Below, piece by piece: positions 24,764 through 34,670 of a stretch of DNA of 64,000 bases. Position 1 is the stretch's first letter; every line of letters begins with the position of its first letter. The position numbers and the translations under genes are program-made. Source of the DNA: Polynucleobacter sp. GWA2_45_21 (GTDB lineage Bacteria > Pseudomonadota > Gammaproteobacteria > Burkholderiales > Burkholderiaceae); the NCBI RefSeq assembly GCF_001830325.1, contig NZ_MHZG01000003.1:55452-119451 (forward strand), given 5' to 3'. The notes under the pieces are model-generated. The model saw only the letters and a program-made list of their open reading frames with translations. It was not told the DNA's origin and searched no databases.

Positions 24764-27001
24764 ATGGCTTCAGAGAAATCAAAGATCATTTACACGCTGA
24801 CAGACGAAGCGCCTTTATTGGCGACCTGTGCATTTTTACCAATCATTCGCACATTTACAGCACCGGCTGGAGTGCAGGTTGTAGAAAGCGACATTTCTGT
24901 TGCGGCACGTATCTTGGCAGAGTTCTCTGATTGCTTAACTGCCGAACAGAAAGTTCCTGATAATTTAGCCGAGCTGGGTCGCATGACTTTATTGCCGGAT
25001 ACCAACATCATCAAGCTGCCGAATATCAGTGCCTCAGTGCCTCAGTTGCTCGCAGCTATCAAGGAATTGCAGTCTAAGGGTTACAAGATCCCTGATTTTC
25101 CAGAAGATCCTAAAGACGATGCTGAAAAAGCGATTCGCACCCGTTATTCCAAATGCTTGGGTAGTGCAGTAAACCCAGTATTGCGCGAAGGTAACTCTGA
25201 TCGTCGCGCACCGAATGCAGTAAAGCGTTATGCCCGCAAGAACCCACACTCTATGGGTGAGTGGAGCCAAGCCTCCCGTACACACGTATCCCATATGCAT
25301 GGTGGCGACTTCTACGCAGGTGAGAAGTCAATGACCATGACGAAGGCATGTGATGTGAAGATGGATTTGGTAACGAAGAGTGGCAAGACCATTGTTCTCA
25401 AGCCAAAAGTCTCTTTACTTGCTGGTGAAATTATCGACAGCATGTACATGAGCAAGAAAGCGCTCTGCGAGTTCTACGAAAAAGAAATCGAAGATGCTTA
25501 CAAGACTGGCATGATGTTGTCCTTGCACGTGAAGGCAACTATGATGAAGGTATCCCACCCGATCGTGTTCGGCCATGCAGTCAAGATTTTCTACAAAGAT
25601 GCATTTGAAAAGCACGGTAAATTGTTTGAAGAGTTGGGCGTTAATCCAAACAACGGAATGAGCAGCTTGTATGACAAGATCAAAACCTTGCCAGAATCTA
25701 AGCGCGAAGAAATCATTCAAGACTTGCACGCTTGCCATGAGCACCGTCCTGCATTGGCGATGGTGGATTCTGCTAAAGGCATTACCAACCTCCATTCACC
25801 AAGTGATGTGATTGTAGATGCATCCATGCCAGCCATGATTCGTGTTGGTGGCAAGATGTGGGGCGCGGATGGTCGTTTGCATGACACGAAGGCAGTGATT
25901 CCAGAAAGTACTTTCGCCCGTATCTACCAAGAGATGATTAACTTCTGTAAGACTCACGGTAACTTTGATCCAAAAACCATGGGCACAGTGCCAAACGTGG
26001 GCTTGATGGCTCAGCAGGCTGAAGAGTACGGCTCACATGACAAGACCTTCGAGATTCCTGAAGCTGGTGTTGCCCGCATTGTTGCAGATGACGGCACAGT
26101 CTTGCTCGAACAGAATGTGGAAGAGGGCGATATCTGGCGTATGTGTCAGGTTAAAGATGCTCCGATTCGTGACTGGGTCAAGTTGGCAGTAAACCGTGCA
26201 CGCCTTTCTAATACTCCAGCAGTATTCTGGTTAGATGAGTACCGTCCACACGAAGCTGAGTTGATCAAAAAGGTGCAAACCTATTTGAAGGATTACGACT
26301 TAACTGGCGTAGATATTCAGATCATGTCTCAGACTCGTGCAATGCGCTTTACATTAGAGCGTGTGATTCGTGGCAAAGATACGATTTCTGTAACAGGTAA
26401 TATTTTGCGTGATTACCTCACTGACTTGTTCCCAATTATGGAACTTGGCACTAGCGCCAAGATGTTGTCTATTGTGCCTTTGATGGCAGGTGGTGGCCTC
26501 TTTGAAACTGGTGCCGGTGGTTCTGCTCCTAAGCATGTTCAACAATTGCTTGAAGAGAATCATTTGCGTTGGGATTCTTTGGGTGAGTTCTTGGCCTTGG
26601 CTGTTTCATTGGAGGATATTGGCGACAAGACCAACAATCCAAAAGTGAAGATTTTGGCTCGCACTCTAGATGAAGCAACTGGTACATTGCTAGACAACAA
26701 TAAGTCACCATCACCACGCACTGGTGAGTTGGATAACCGCGGTAGCCAGTTCTACTTGGCGATGTACTGGGCTCAAGCCTTAGCTGCGCAAACCGAAGAC
26801 AAAGAGCTACAAGCGCACTTTGCTCCGATCGCAAAAGCATTGACTGAGAACGAGCAAAAGATTATTGACGAACTCAAAGCGGTACAAGGTAAGCCAGCTG
26901 ATATTGGCGGCTACTTCATGCCTGACCAAGCTAAGTTCAAAGCAGTAATGTGCCCAAGCGCAACATTGAACGAAATCTTGAAGAAAGCGGCAGTAGCTTA
27001 A
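24764..27001 (+). CDS. icd: Monomeric NADP-dependent isocitrate dehydrogenase
   Basis: This 745-residue TCA-cycle enzyme oxidises isocitrate to 2-oxoglutarate. Length and sequence match the monomeric (type II) class and not the dimeric 415-residue form. Characteristic blocks include the [18 protein letters not shown] substrate region near residue 145, [17 protein letters not shown], and [17 protein letters not shown] near residue 490, with a late [17 protein letters not shown] block ([17 protein letters not shown]). ATG 24764 has GAGGA at the right distance. It is monocistronic with its own terminator. Confidence 0.96.
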   Translation: MASEKSKIIYTLTDEAPLLATCAFLPIIRTFTAPAGVQVVESDISVAARILAEFSDCLTAEQKVPDNLAELGRMTLLPDTNIIKLPNISASVPQLLAAIKELQSKGYKIPDFPEDPKDDAEKAIRTRYSKCLGSAVNPVLREGNSDRRAPNAVKRYARKNPHSMGEWSQASRTHVSHMHGGDFYAGEKSMTMTKACDVKMDLVTKSGKTIVLKPKVSLLAGEIIDSMYMSKKALCEFYEKEIEDAYKTGMMLSLHVKATMMKVSHPIVFGHAVKIFYKDAFEKHGKLFEELGVNPNNGMSSLYDKIKTLPESKREEIIQDLHACHEHRPALAMVDSAKGITNLHSPSDVIVDASMPAMIRVGGKMWGADGRLHDTKAVIPESTFARIYQEMINFCKTHGNFDPKTMGTVPNVGLMAQQAEEYGSHDKTFEIPEAGVARIVADDGTVLLEQNVEEGDIWRMCQVKDAPIRDWVKLAVNRARLSNTPAVFWLDEYRPHEAELIKKVQTYLKDYDLTGVDIQIMSQTRAMRFTLERVIRGKDTISVTGNILRDYLTDLFPIMELGTSAKMLSIVPLMAGGGLFETGAGGSAPKHVQQLLEENHLRWDSLGEFLALAVSLEDIGDKTNNPKVKILARTLDEATGTLLDNNKSPSPRTGELDNRGSQFYLAMYWAQALAAQTEDKELQAHFAPIAKALTENEQKIIDELKAVQGKPADIGGYFMPDQAKFKAVMCPSATLNEILKKAAVA

Positions 27002-27039
27002 GCTTGTTTTACTTCACTTAGTGAAGTTCGCAATATGAA

Positions 27040-27069
27040 AAAGGCAAACCAGTAGGTTTGCCTTTTTTC
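27040..27069 (+). terminator. Rho-independent terminator after icd
   Basis: The stem aaggcaaacc / ggtttgcctt with a short loop is followed by T6, 39 bp after the icd stop. Confidence 0.9.
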
Positions 27070-27120
27070 TTGCTCTCAGATCTTTTTTAAATCGTTCAGC
27101 TTGGTGCTCCTCTAATGGCT

Positions 27121-27768
27121 CTAGGCATTCATGTACTGATCTTCTTGGTAAGTGCTTACCCATTGCGGCCTATAAATTAACAACATAGCCAACAACATAC
27201 CGGAGAGCGAGCCCTCCATAAATGACAGAATGAGTAAGCCTAAAAACCAACCCACCGGATCATTGCTAGCAAATGAGGTGATATTGAATGCTTGTTGTAG
27301 GCCGTAGATTAAGACGCCGGTCGCAAAGGTGCTCAGAAAAGCTGCCAAATAACCATGCCCCAAAATCAGAATAAATAAATGCTTGGGCAGCAGTCGATCC
27401 ACTGCCTTAATTACGCAGTAAGCAAAGATGGCGGGAATGACGCTCACCATGACATAGTGCTGAGTGGCCTCTACCAAGTCACCACTGACGCTTAAGACCC
27501 CAACTAGGGATACGATAAAGAGCAGTGTGATCGCACTCCAGAAGCCAAACAAAGCAACCAGTAATGAAGCACCAAAAAAGTGGAAGGATAGATCGATTAA
27601 GTTATCGAGATTGCTATTCGGTAGGTGGGCGCGAATATTCCAAGCGACAGCCAGCAGAAGAATGCAGACCAAAAAGAGGTTACGAAGACGGGGTTGAAGT
27701 AGAACCCCTTGGCGACTTTGATACACGCCTAACAGGAAAATGGCACATGCCACTAGGATCCAGGCCAT
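27121..27768 (-). CDS. CbiM-like energy-coupling-factor permease homologue
   Basis: This 215-residue membrane protein has about six helices. The FHFFGASLLVALFG segment and the C-terminal EGSLSGMLLAMLLIYRPQWV resemble CbiM/NikM substrate-binding permeases of ECF cobalt/nickel transporters. The N-terminal MHIPDG metal loop of true CbiM is missing, and no CbiO ATPase or CbiQ partner is encoded nearby. It may therefore be a solitary member with another role. Assignment is by C-terminal similarity only. Confidence 0.65.
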   Translation of the reverse strand: MAWILVACAIFLLGVYQSRQGVLLQPRLRNLFLVCILLLAVAWNIRAHLPNSNLDNLIDLSFHFFGASLLVALFGFWSAITLLFIVSLVGVLSVSGDLVEATQHYVMVSVIPAIFAYCVIKAVDRLLPKHLFILILGHGYLAAFLSTFATGVLIYGLQQAFNITSFASNDPVGWFLGLLILSFMEGSLSGMLLAMLLIYRPQWVSTYQEDQYMNA

Positions 27769-27884
27769 ATTGCCCTTTCAGGGTAAATAAACCCTCATTT
27801 GAACTCCGTATGAGCTAGTCAGCTATTGGATGTAACCCTATTACCCAATGAGGGGCTGAGCAATAAATTGCCAACCGTAGGAGA

Positions 27885-28892
27885 ATGTCTCTAAGTTCAA
27901 TTTTTCACAATGTAGCCCAAAAGGTATTTATGCGCACCCATCTGCCGAAGTTACTTGCCAGTGAAATCACCCCTAAGGCAGTTTTTGAGGGGCGCAGAGA
28001 CTTGATTAAAAGTGCCGCTGCTGGAGCCTTTGGCTTGGCACTTGCGCCCTGGTTCTCACGCGAGGCTCTTGCAAGCAGCCCGCAAAAGTTAATCGCAACA
28101 CCGAACCCAAACTTCATTCTCAAAGATGAATCTACCGGCTATCAATATGTTACGGGCTACAACAATTTTTACGAGTTTGGTACCGAGAAATCGGATCCCG
28201 CTGCCAATACGGGCTCTTTGCAGACCCGTCCATGGACTGTCACGATTGAGGGTTTAGTCAAAAAACCAGTCACCTTGGATATTGATACTCTTCTAAAACT
28301 GGCTCCAATGGAAGAGCGGGTTTATCGGATGCGCTGTGTTGAAGGCTGGTCTATGGTGATTCCTTGGGATGGTTACTCGCTCTCTAAGTTGCTAAATTAT
28401 GTTCAGCCATTGGGTTCAGCAAAGTTCGTTGAGTTTATTTCACTCGCAGATCGCAAACAAATGCCTGGCTTAAGGAGTCAAATCATTGATTGGCCCTATC
28501 GTGAAGGCTTGCGTTTAGATGAGGCCATGAACCCATTGACGCTCTTGACATTTGGTTTGTACGGCGAAGTATTGCCCAAGCAAAATGGTGCTCCGGTTCG
28601 AATCGTGGTGCCCTGGAAATATGGCTTTAAGAGTGCTAAGTCGATTGTCACAATTCGTTTGACTGAAGAGATGCCTAAGACTAGCTGGAGTCAGTTTGAT
28701 GCACGAGAGTATGGCTTTTATTCTAACGTCAATCCTTTAGTCAATCATCCTCGATGGAGCCAAGCAACTGAACGTCGGATTGGCGATTTCAAAGCAGCCT
28801 TCGCACCCAAAATGAAAACGCAAATGTTTAATGGTTATGCTGATCAAGTTGCCAGTATGTATACCGGCATGGACTTGAAGAAATTCTACTAA
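27885..28892 (+). CDS. msrP: Periplasmic methionine-sulfoxide reductase, molybdenum subunit
   Basis: This 335-residue MsrP (YedY) repairs oxidised methionines in envelope proteins using a molybdopterin cofactor. A Tat signal is present ([17 protein letters not shown], residues about 36-52). The Mo-ligating Cys151 is in [15 protein letters not shown], and [10 protein letters not shown] and [17 protein letters not shown] are family motifs. The heme subunit gene msrQ follows 23 bp later. Confidence 0.95.
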   Translation: MSLSSIFHNVAQKVFMRTHLPKLLASEITPKAVFEGRRDLIKSAAAGAFGLALAPWFSREALASSPQKLIATPNPNFILKDESTGYQYVTGYNNFYEFGTEKSDPAANTGSLQTRPWTVTIEGLVKKPVTLDIDTLLKLAPMEERVYRMRCVEGWSMVIPWDGYSLSKLLNYVQPLGSAKFVEFISLADRKQMPGLRSQIIDWPYREGLRLDEAMNPLTLLTFGLYGEVLPKQNGAPVRIVVPWKYGFKSAKSIVTIRLTEEMPKTSWSQFDAREYGFYSNVNPLVNHPRWSQATERRIGDFKAAFAPKMKTQMFNGYADQVASMYTGMDLKKFY

Positions 28893-28915
28893 TTGATCTT
28901 AGACGCTTGGTTTTC

Positions 28916-29503
28916 ATGAAGGTATTGGTTTTTCTGCTGGCACTACTGCCCTTAGGGCGACTAATCTGGCTGGGTTTCAATGATGGCTTAGGTGCCAATC
29001 CAGTTGAATTGATTACCCGTTCAACGGGTACTTGGGCATTAGTCTTTTTGTGCTTGACCTTAGCGATGACGCCATTGCGCTTGCTGACGAATACTGCGGC
29101 TTGGATTCGGTATCGCAGGATGTTGGGCCTATTTAGCTTTTTCTATGCCTGTCTGCATTTTGGGATTTGGCTTTGGCTAGATCAGGATTTTGATTTGGTT
29201 GAGATGCTCAAGGATGTGGTGAAGCGACCATTTATCACTATGGGTTTCATTAGCTTTGTTCTGTTGATTCCGCTAGCACTGACATCCACCCATTGGGCTC
29301 AAAGAAAATTAGCTCGTCGATGGGCTCAACTGCATCGACTTATTTATTTCATTGCCTGCACTGTGATCCTTCACTATTGGTGGCATAAAGCCGGTAAGAA
29401 TGATCTTGATACGGTAACAATTTATGCGATCGTTTTGGTATTGCTGTTATCTTGTAGGATTCCTTATATCCGCAAGCTCTTAAGCAAGCAATTCACTATT
29501 TAA
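28916..29503 (+). CDS. msrQ: Heme-binding membrane subunit of the MsrPQ system
   Basis: This 195-residue membrane protein has six helices and passes quinol electrons to MsrP. The conserved pieces include GTWALVFLCLTLAMTPLRLL, RRMLGLFSFFYACLHFGIW with a heme His, and WAQLHRLIYFIACTVILHYWWH with further heme histidines. The ATG at 28916 is chosen over an upstream TTG. The gene pair order msrP-msrQ is standard. Confidence 0.94.
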   Translation: MKVLVFLLALLPLGRLIWLGFNDGLGANPVELITRSTGTWALVFLCLTLAMTPLRLLTNTAAWIRYRRMLGLFSFFYACLHFGIWLWLDQDFDLVEMLKDVVKRPFITMGFISFVLLIPLALTSTHWAQRKLARRWAQLHRLIYFIACTVILHYWWHKAGKNDLDTVTIYAIVLVLLLSCRIPYIRKLLSKQFTI

Positions 29504-29516
29504 GATCATTAATCCC

Positions 29517-30092
29517 ATGACATCGTTTTCATCATTTCGTGCTTCATTTATTTCCACATTGGGTTTTCTGTTGATTTGCCTTGGATCTGTCCAGGCTAAC
29601 GCTCAGCAAGCTGATCAGGCTGTCAAAACCATAGCCTCCTTAGATGTTCCGCGCTACCTAGGAACTTGGTACGAGATTGCCAAGTTTCCAAACTGGTTTC
29701 AGAAGAAATGCGTTTCTAATACCAAGGCTGTATATTCTGCTAAACCTGATGGCAACCTGCGAGTGCTCAATAGCTGCAAAACTGCAAGCGGAGAGACTTC
29801 GGAAGCAGAAGGCTTAACTCGCCAAATTGGTGTCAAGGACTCACCAAAGTTAGAGGTGCGTTTTGCTCCTGAGTGGCTTTCATTTCTGCCTATGGTCTGG
29901 GGTGATTACTGGGTGATCGATTTGGATCCTCAATATCAAGTGGCAGCTGTCAGTGATCCGAGAAGAGAATACCTTTGGGTTTTATCGAGAACACCTCAAA
30001 TTGATCCAACAGTCTATGCTGATTTATTGCAGCGCCTAAAGCAGCAGCAATTTGATATTCAAAAGCTCGAACTCACTTCCCAGAAGAACTAA
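29517..30092 (+). CDS. Lipocalin family protein (Blc-like), secreted
   Basis: This 191-residue protein has a signal peptide (residues 1-30, cleavage near ANA) and a lipocalin fold. The first strand motif is LGTWYEIAKFPNWFQKKC, followed by NTKAVYS, WGDYWVIDLDPQY and YLWVLSRTP as in bacterial Blc. Two cysteines (CVSN and NSC) may form the usual disulfide. Unlike E. coli Blc there is no clear lipobox, so it is probably soluble in the periplasm. It binds lipids or fatty acids. It lies 13 bp after msrQ and so belongs to an envelope-stress operon. Confidence 0.88.
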   Translation: MTSFSSFRASFISTLGFLLICLGSVQANAQQADQAVKTIASLDVPRYLGTWYEIAKFPNWFQKKCVSNTKAVYSAKPDGNLRVLNSCKTASGETSEAEGLTRQIGVKDSPKLEVRFAPEWLSFLPMVWGDYWVIDLDPQYQVAAVSDPRREYLWVLSRTPQIDPTVYADLLQRLKQQQFDIQKLELTSQKN

Positions 30093-30093
30093 G

Positions 30094-31032
30094 GTGTCTG
30101 AAAGGCGCATTGGCAATTATTGCCTCCCACCTGGAATTGAAATCTTCGAGCGTGGTTGGTTATCAGCGAATAATATTTTTTTATTTTGTGAAGATGATGT
30201 TTCCCTTGTTGATAGCGGGTATTGCACACATCAGCAAATGACGGTGGATTTGGTTTCCTATGCACTCAAGCAACACAATTTAAGCAGTCTCAATAAATTA
30301 GTTAATACACATCTGCACTCAGATCATTGTGGTGGCAATGCAGCGCTATCACAAGAGTTTGATTGCGAGATCTGGATACCAGAAGCTGAGGCAATTGCTG
30401 TGCAAGACTGGGATGAAAATTTACTCAGCTTTCAGCAATTGGGACAGGAGTGCCCGCAGTTTACTCACCATGATCTACTCGTGCCTGGCAAAGAAATTAA
30501 TTTAGGTCCTTATCGTTGGCAAATTCTTGCGGCTCCTGGTCATGACAACCATTCAGTCATGCTCTATCAAGCGCAACATCAAATCTTGATCTCTGCCGAT
30601 GCCTTATGGGAGGAGGGCTTTGGAGTCATCTTTCCTGAGCTCTGGGGTGAGGGTGGCTTTGAAGGAGTGGTGCAGACCTTAGAGTTAATTGAAGAGCTTC
30701 CAGTTGCCTTGGTGATACCAGGACATGGAAAACCTTTTACTGATGTAAAGAAGTCGATCGACACTGCAAAATCTCGGCTTGACTATCTTTCAGGCGACGC
30801 TGAACGTAATGCGCGTCACGGTGCCAAGGTGCTGCTCAAGTACAAGTTGTTGGAGTGGCGCAGTAAAGAGATGTCAGTGGTCAAGAGCTGGATTGCAGGT
30901 ACGCCAGCACTAGAGAGTATTCGTAAGCAAATGAATCTCTGTAGCGAGGATTTTGAAGATTGGCTGATACAAGCTTTAGTGAAATCGAAGGCAGCGGCAA
31001 TTGAGAGTGATCGTTTAATGAATCTTGACTGA
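30094..31032 (+). CDS. MBL-fold metallo-hydrolase
   Basis: This cytoplasmic metallo-beta-lactamase-fold protein of about 312 residues has the zinc motif NTHLHSDHCGGN (about residues 70-81), a second metal His in AAPGHDNHSVMLY, and the metal Asp in LISADALWEEG. The C-terminal region past residue 240 is a helical extension of the lactonase/hydrolase type. It begins at GTG 30094, one base after the lipocalin stop, and continues that operon. The substrate is unknown. Confidence 0.85.
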   Translation: MSERRIGNYCLPPGIEIFERGWLSANNIFLFCEDDVSLVDSGYCTHQQMTVDLVSYALKQHNLSSLNKLVNTHLHSDHCGGNAALSQEFDCEIWIPEAEAIAVQDWDENLLSFQQLGQECPQFTHHDLLVPGKEINLGPYRWQILAAPGHDNHSVMLYQAQHQILISADALWEEGFGVIFPELWGEGGFEGVVQTLELIEELPVALVIPGHGKPFTDVKKSIDTAKSRLDYLSGDAERNARHGAKVLLKYKLLEWRSKEMSVVKSWIAGTPALESIRKQMNLCSEDFEDWLIQALVKSKAAAIESDRLMNLD

Positions 31033-31054
31033 AGTGCCGCACAGAAGTTAAACC

Positions 31055-31888
31055 TCAGAAATTAAACGATAGCTTCCCATAAAACGACCAGTCGTAAACA
31101 GGATTACTTTGTACCACCTGCTTGCTCGCGCCTACTGCAAATAGGAAATGTTTATTGAGGCGGTGGGTCACCATCGCATCGAGCGGAACAAACCAGCCAC
31201 CACCTCCACCCGTATTCCAGACGACTCCATTCTCATCCCACAATCGAAGTTGCGTGTCGGGAGAGAGGTTAAATCCCAGTGTCGGAAAAATGTTGAGATT
31301 GCGAACTAGGGGTGGTTGGCTGGGGTTATTCGCAAAAGAATTGCTCTTGGTATCAAATCCATACATATATCGTAAGAGCGGAGAAAAGTCTGAGAGGCGT
31401 GAATTACTTCCTGGGCGGGGTATGTACGCAGTGCCGATTTGAGGGCCTACTGCCCATTGCCCGTAATTGCCAAAAGGAAAGACAATTCGACCGCCTAGTG
31501 TCCCTTCCCAGTTTTTCAGAACATTGGGATGATTTCCCCAGACGGTGAGCATCGTGTTGCCGGCGCTATAAGTGCCAGTGCGATGCTGCGGAAGTTCGGG
31601 GCCATAAGTTGAAACGTAGGAAGTATCGAGCCGCATGGTTCCGCGCCACTGATCAAAGTGGAGTGGCTGGTAGTAACGCAACTTTAGAGTGTCGGCTTGA
31701 GTTTGCTCCCCAAAGGTATCGTGATAGCCCCAAAATTCCAGAACCCGCTGACTTGAATACTGATCCGATGCTTTTTCTAGGTCAAGAAAGCCCCCTGAGA
31801 ACTTGCTTTCATCAGCCAAAACTCCTCCCATTGATCCCAGCAGAATCAATGAAGTGAAGATGTAGGTGAAAATCCGCAACAATGCCAT
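31055..31888 (-). CDS. Probable outer-membrane beta-barrel protein
   Basis: This 277-residue protein has a signal peptide (MALLRIFTYIFTSLILLG, cleavage near VLA at about residue 24). The mature part is alternating hydrophobic/aromatic strands and ends in WSFYGKLSFNF, a typical C-terminal barrel strand with final Phe. The GGGGGWFVPLDAMVTHRL region suggests a transporter-like barrel, but I do not recognise a family. ATG 31888 fits the signal peptide best. Confidence 0.75.
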   Translation of the reverse strand: MALLRIFTYIFTSLILLGSMGGVLADESKFSGGFLDLEKASDQYSSQRVLEFWGYHDTFGEQTQADTLKLRYYQPLHFDQWRGTMRLDTSYVSTYGPELPQHRTGTYSAGNTMLTVWGNHPNVLKNWEGTLGGRIVFPFGNYGQWAVGPQIGTAYIPRPGSNSRLSDFSPLLRYMYGFDTKSNSFANNPSQPPLVRNLNIFPTLGFNLSPDTQLRLWDENGVVWNTGGGGGWFVPLDAMVTHRLNKHFLFAVGASKQVVQSNPVYDWSFYGKLSFNF

Positions 31889-31939
31889 ATACGCAGTAAT
31901 ATAAATGAATCGGTCAATTACAAAAATAAGTAGGAAATT

Positions 31940-32710
31940 ATGGAACATACCGTTTTGGTAACTGGCGCTACTGCTGGTTTTGGAGAGGCAACTGCTAGAC
32001 GTTTTCTGGCCCATGGCCATAAAGTAATTGCTGCAGGCAGAAGAGTGGAGCGCTTGGAAGCTTTAAGGGCATCCCTTCCTGTAGAGCAGCAGAAAAAATT
32101 ACTCACCTTGGCTGTGGATGTTTGTGACAGCGTACAGGTTGATGGTCTTGCGGCAACATTGCCAGCAGAATTTTCCAAGGTAACAGTACTAGTGAATAAC
32201 GCTGGATTGGCTTTGGGTTTAGAGCCAGCGCATCAAGCCTTTCTCTCGGATTGGGATCGAATGATTGATACCAATATCAAGGGGCTGGTGCACATGACGC
32301 GCGCTTTCTTGCCTGGAATGGTGGAGCGTAAATGTGGTCACATCATTAATTTAGGCTCTGTGGCAGCGAGCTATCCCTACCCGGGTGGCAATGTCTACGG
32401 CGGAACCAAAGCCTTTGTGCAGCAATTTAGTTTGAACCTGAGGGCGGATTTAGTGGGTACACCAGTTCGTGTTACCTGTGTCGAGCCTGGGATGAGTTCA
32501 GGTACAGAGTTTTCAAATGTGCGCTTTAAGGGTGATGACGATAAAGCGGGCAAGGTCTACAGTGGTGTTCAGGCATTAAGTGCAGATGATGTGGCAGAGG
32601 CAATTTACTGGTCTGCTAACTTGCCAAGCCATATGAATATTAATTTGGTAGAGATGATGCCAGTACAGCAAGGTTTTAATGCTTTCAGTGTTCACCGCGG
32701 TGAGTTTTAA
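31940..32710 (+). CDS. ydfG: SDR oxidoreductase, YdfG-like (3-hydroxy acid dehydrogenase)
   Basis: This 256-residue short-chain dehydrogenase has the NADP motif TGATAGFGEATARRF, NNAG at residues about 89-92, the catalytic Ser in NLGSVAASYPYPGG, and YGGTK containing Tyr and Lys. The sequence from MIDTNIKGLVHMTRAFLP to VEPGMSSGTEFSNVRFKGD is characteristic of YdfG, which oxidises L-allo-threonine, serine and 3-hydroxypropionate. It is monocistronic. Confidence 0.87.
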   Translation: MEHTVLVTGATAGFGEATARRFLAHGHKVIAAGRRVERLEALRASLPVEQQKKLLTLAVDVCDSVQVDGLAATLPAEFSKVTVLVNNAGLALGLEPAHQAFLSDWDRMIDTNIKGLVHMTRAFLPGMVERKCGHIINLGSVAASYPYPGGNVYGGTKAFVQQFSLNLRADLVGTPVRVTCVEPGMSSGTEFSNVRFKGDDDKAGKVYSGVQALSADDVAEAIYWSANLPSHMNINLVEMMPVQQGFNAFSVHRGEF

Positions 32711-32716
32711 AGCAAT

Positions 32717-33256
32717 CTAGACCGTAGGTTTCCATTTGTAAAACTTGGGATAGACGCGCATGACTACTGGCCCGTCAAAGTCCCAAGATTTACAAGTTCC
32801 CAAATACAGTGGTGGCTTGTTGTCATCCGGATCAAAGAGTGCTCCAGGAATCGATTGAAATGCGGCAGTGGCAATATTGCTGAGAAGCTCTCGCAGGTGT
32901 GTGCAGCCCTTAATCCCTCCAAGATGTTCATTAATAGTTTTGCGCCAACCTTTACCAAGGCGCGCACCAATCAGCGCATCCATTGGGGGGATTACTTGAG
33001 GGCATTCTGGATGAGGGTGGCTATCCATGGATACCTCGATTGCTAGGATCACTAATTCAGTATTGACTGTAATGCGAACCCACATATCGTGAAAGGCTTG
33101 GCCTGGCTCCCAGGTTTTCCCGCCGGTAGTGAAGGGGTGAAATTTGAAGTCTCGTAAATGGGCTTCTATATCCCATAAGCCGTCCTCTCGGGCATAACCC
33201 TGAAAAGTAATTTCACGAGTATGGAGTGGATTTCTGTTTGCTGGAGTTGAGAGCAT
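32717..33256 (-). CDS. DUF2889 family protein
   Basis: This 179-residue protein matches DUF2889. The pattern REITFQGYAREDGLWDIEAHL, FHDMWVRITV near residue 55, and the KGCTHLRELL motif near residue 117 are seen. The family has no established biochemical role. There is no signal peptide. It is convergent with the SDR gene, 6 bp between stops, and transcribed away from rsuA. Confidence 0.85.
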   Translation of the reverse strand: MLSTPANRNPLHTREITFQGYAREDGLWDIEAHLRDFKFHPFTTGGKTWEPGQAFHDMWVRITVNTELVILAIEVSMDSHPHPECPQVIPPMDALIGARLGKGWRKTINEHLGGIKGCTHLRELLSNIATAAFQSIPGALFDPDDNKPPLYLGTCKSWDFDGPVVMRVYPKFYKWKPTV

Positions 33257-33357
33257 GGCGGTGGTAAGTGAGAGGCTAAGAGATGGTATGCCTTAATCAT
33301 AACGGCTTCATTTCACTGTCGCGGAGTCAGCCTGCTTTGTAGTATTCTCGGCATCAT

Positions 33358-34092
33358 ATGGCCAAACCGATTTCTCTCGAAAAAATATTATTTAGCCAAG
33401 GATTTGGCACTAGGCGCTATTGCAGCGATTTAGTCTATGCTGACCTAGTCAAAGTCAATGGTGTTTTGGCAGAAGATCCCGAGGAGCGTATTGCGACTGA
33501 GGGTTTGATGCTCAATGTAGAAGGCAAAGATTGGGAGTTTCATGAAAAAGCCTATATTGCCTTTAATAAGCCACCAAACTATGAGTGCTCTCATAAAACT
33601 ACACATCACCCCAGCGTCTACAGTTTGTTACCAAAGCCGTTTGTAGAGCGGGGCTTGCAGTGCGTCGGGCGTTTGGATTTTGATACCACTGGCCTGATTT
33701 TGATTTCGGACGATGGCCAGTTTATTCATAAGATGACTACGCCAAAGAAAAATATTGGCAAGGTATACGGGATAACTACGCCTGAACCCATTACTCAAAA
33801 GCAGATGGACCACTTGTTAAGTGGCGTTTTACTGGACGATGACCCAAAGCCCTGTTATGCGACAGCTTGTAAACAGCTTAGTGAGAATACTTTGGCTATG
33901 ACTATCGTTGAGGGCCGCTACCATCAAGTCAAACGAATGATGGCTGCGGTAGGCAATCATGTTGCCAAACTACACCGTACTGAAATCGGCCAATACCGTA
34001 TGCCTGCCGATTTGAAGGAAGGTGAATGGCGTTGGCTTTATCCAGAAGATATACAGAAGCTCTCTAAGAGTGTGGATGCCCCTAGTGCCTAA
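33358..34092 (+). CDS. rsuA: 16S rRNA pseudouridine synthase (RsuA family)
   Basis: This 244-residue enzyme of the RsuA family isomerises a uridine of small-subunit rRNA (position 516 in E. coli). An N-terminal S4-like domain (residues about 5-55) precedes the catalytic domain. The catalytic Asp is in CVGRLDFDTTGLILISDDG, with Asp at about residue 104, and IVEGRYHQVKRM is conserved. It overlaps the following phhB gene by 17 bp. Confidence 0.88.
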   Translation: MAKPISLEKILFSQGFGTRRYCSDLVYADLVKVNGVLAEDPEERIATEGLMLNVEGKDWEFHEKAYIAFNKPPNYECSHKTTHHPSVYSLLPKPFVERGLQCVGRLDFDTTGLILISDDGQFIHKMTTPKKNIGKVYGITTPEPITQKQMDHLLSGVLLDDDPKPCYATACKQLSENTLAMTIVEGRYHQVKRMMAAVGNHVAKLHRTEIGQYRMPADLKEGEWRWLYPEDIQKLSKSVDAPSA

Positions 34093-34387
34093 GCCAAAGC
34101 TAGTTGCAAGCGATTTTGATTTTGAAAAAATACTGCCCGAGTGGCAGGTGAATCAGAACGCTCAGGAGTTAACTCGAGTATTTGAGTTTAAAGACTTTAA
34201 AGAGGCCTTTGAATTTATGACGCTCTGCGCAAACTTTGCCGAGGAACTGGATCATCATCCCGATTGGTCTAATTCTTGGAATAGGGTGTCAGTACGTTTG
34301 AGCACCCATTCCATGAAGGCTTTGACTGAGCTTGATATCGCCATGGCAAGCGCCATGGATCGATATGCTTTACAAGTTCAAGCTTAA
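34076..34387 (+). CDS. phhB: Pterin-4a-carbinolamine dehydratase
   Basis: This 103-residue protein dehydrates 4a-hydroxytetrahydrobiopterin so that the pterin cofactor can be recycled. The active-site pattern EELDHHPDW and the RLSTHSMKALTELDIAMA stretch match the family. The start ATG 34076 lies inside the end of rsuA, implying coupled translation. No phenylalanine hydroxylase is in the window; many bacteria have the dehydratase without it. Confidence 0.9.
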   Translation: MPLVPKPKLVASDFDFEKILPEWQVNQNAQELTRVFEFKDFKEAFEFMTLCANFAEELDHHPDWSNSWNRVSVRLSTHSMKALTELDIAMASAMDRYALQVQA

Positions 34388-34393
34388 TTCTTT

Positions 34394-34612
34394 TTACTGA
34401 ACTTCTTCATCCTCTTCATCTTCCGAGGTAATGCTCATGAGGATGGTGGCTAATAAGCCATAAACCACTTCAGTAGCGATCATGCCATCTTCATCAAGCT
34501 CATCAATCAGGTCGTTGAGACAATCTTCTGTGGGCTCATTTAAGAGTGTCATGGCGCATTCGCACCCATAGTCAAAATCTTCGTCGTTTTGGGTTTGAGT
34601 GTCATTGGTCAT
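34394..34612 (-). CDS. Small acidic conserved hypothetical protein
   Basis: This 72-residue strongly acidic protein (ends TSEDEEDEEVQ) has a middle hydrophobic part VVYGLLATILMSI and two cysteines in CECAM. I do not recognise a family. It is convergent with phhB (6 bp apart) and the minus-strand frame is clean. A ribosome binding site (GGATTCC region) is only moderate. Confidence 0.6.
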   Translation of the reverse strand: MTNDTQTQNDEDFDYGCECAMTLLNEPTEDCLNDLIDELDEDGMIATEVVYGLLATILMSITSEDEEDEEVQ

Positions 34613-34670
34613 AGGAATCCTTTAAGTGATGCTGCAGAATAGCAAATAAACTCTCGCTAGCCCAGCGCTA

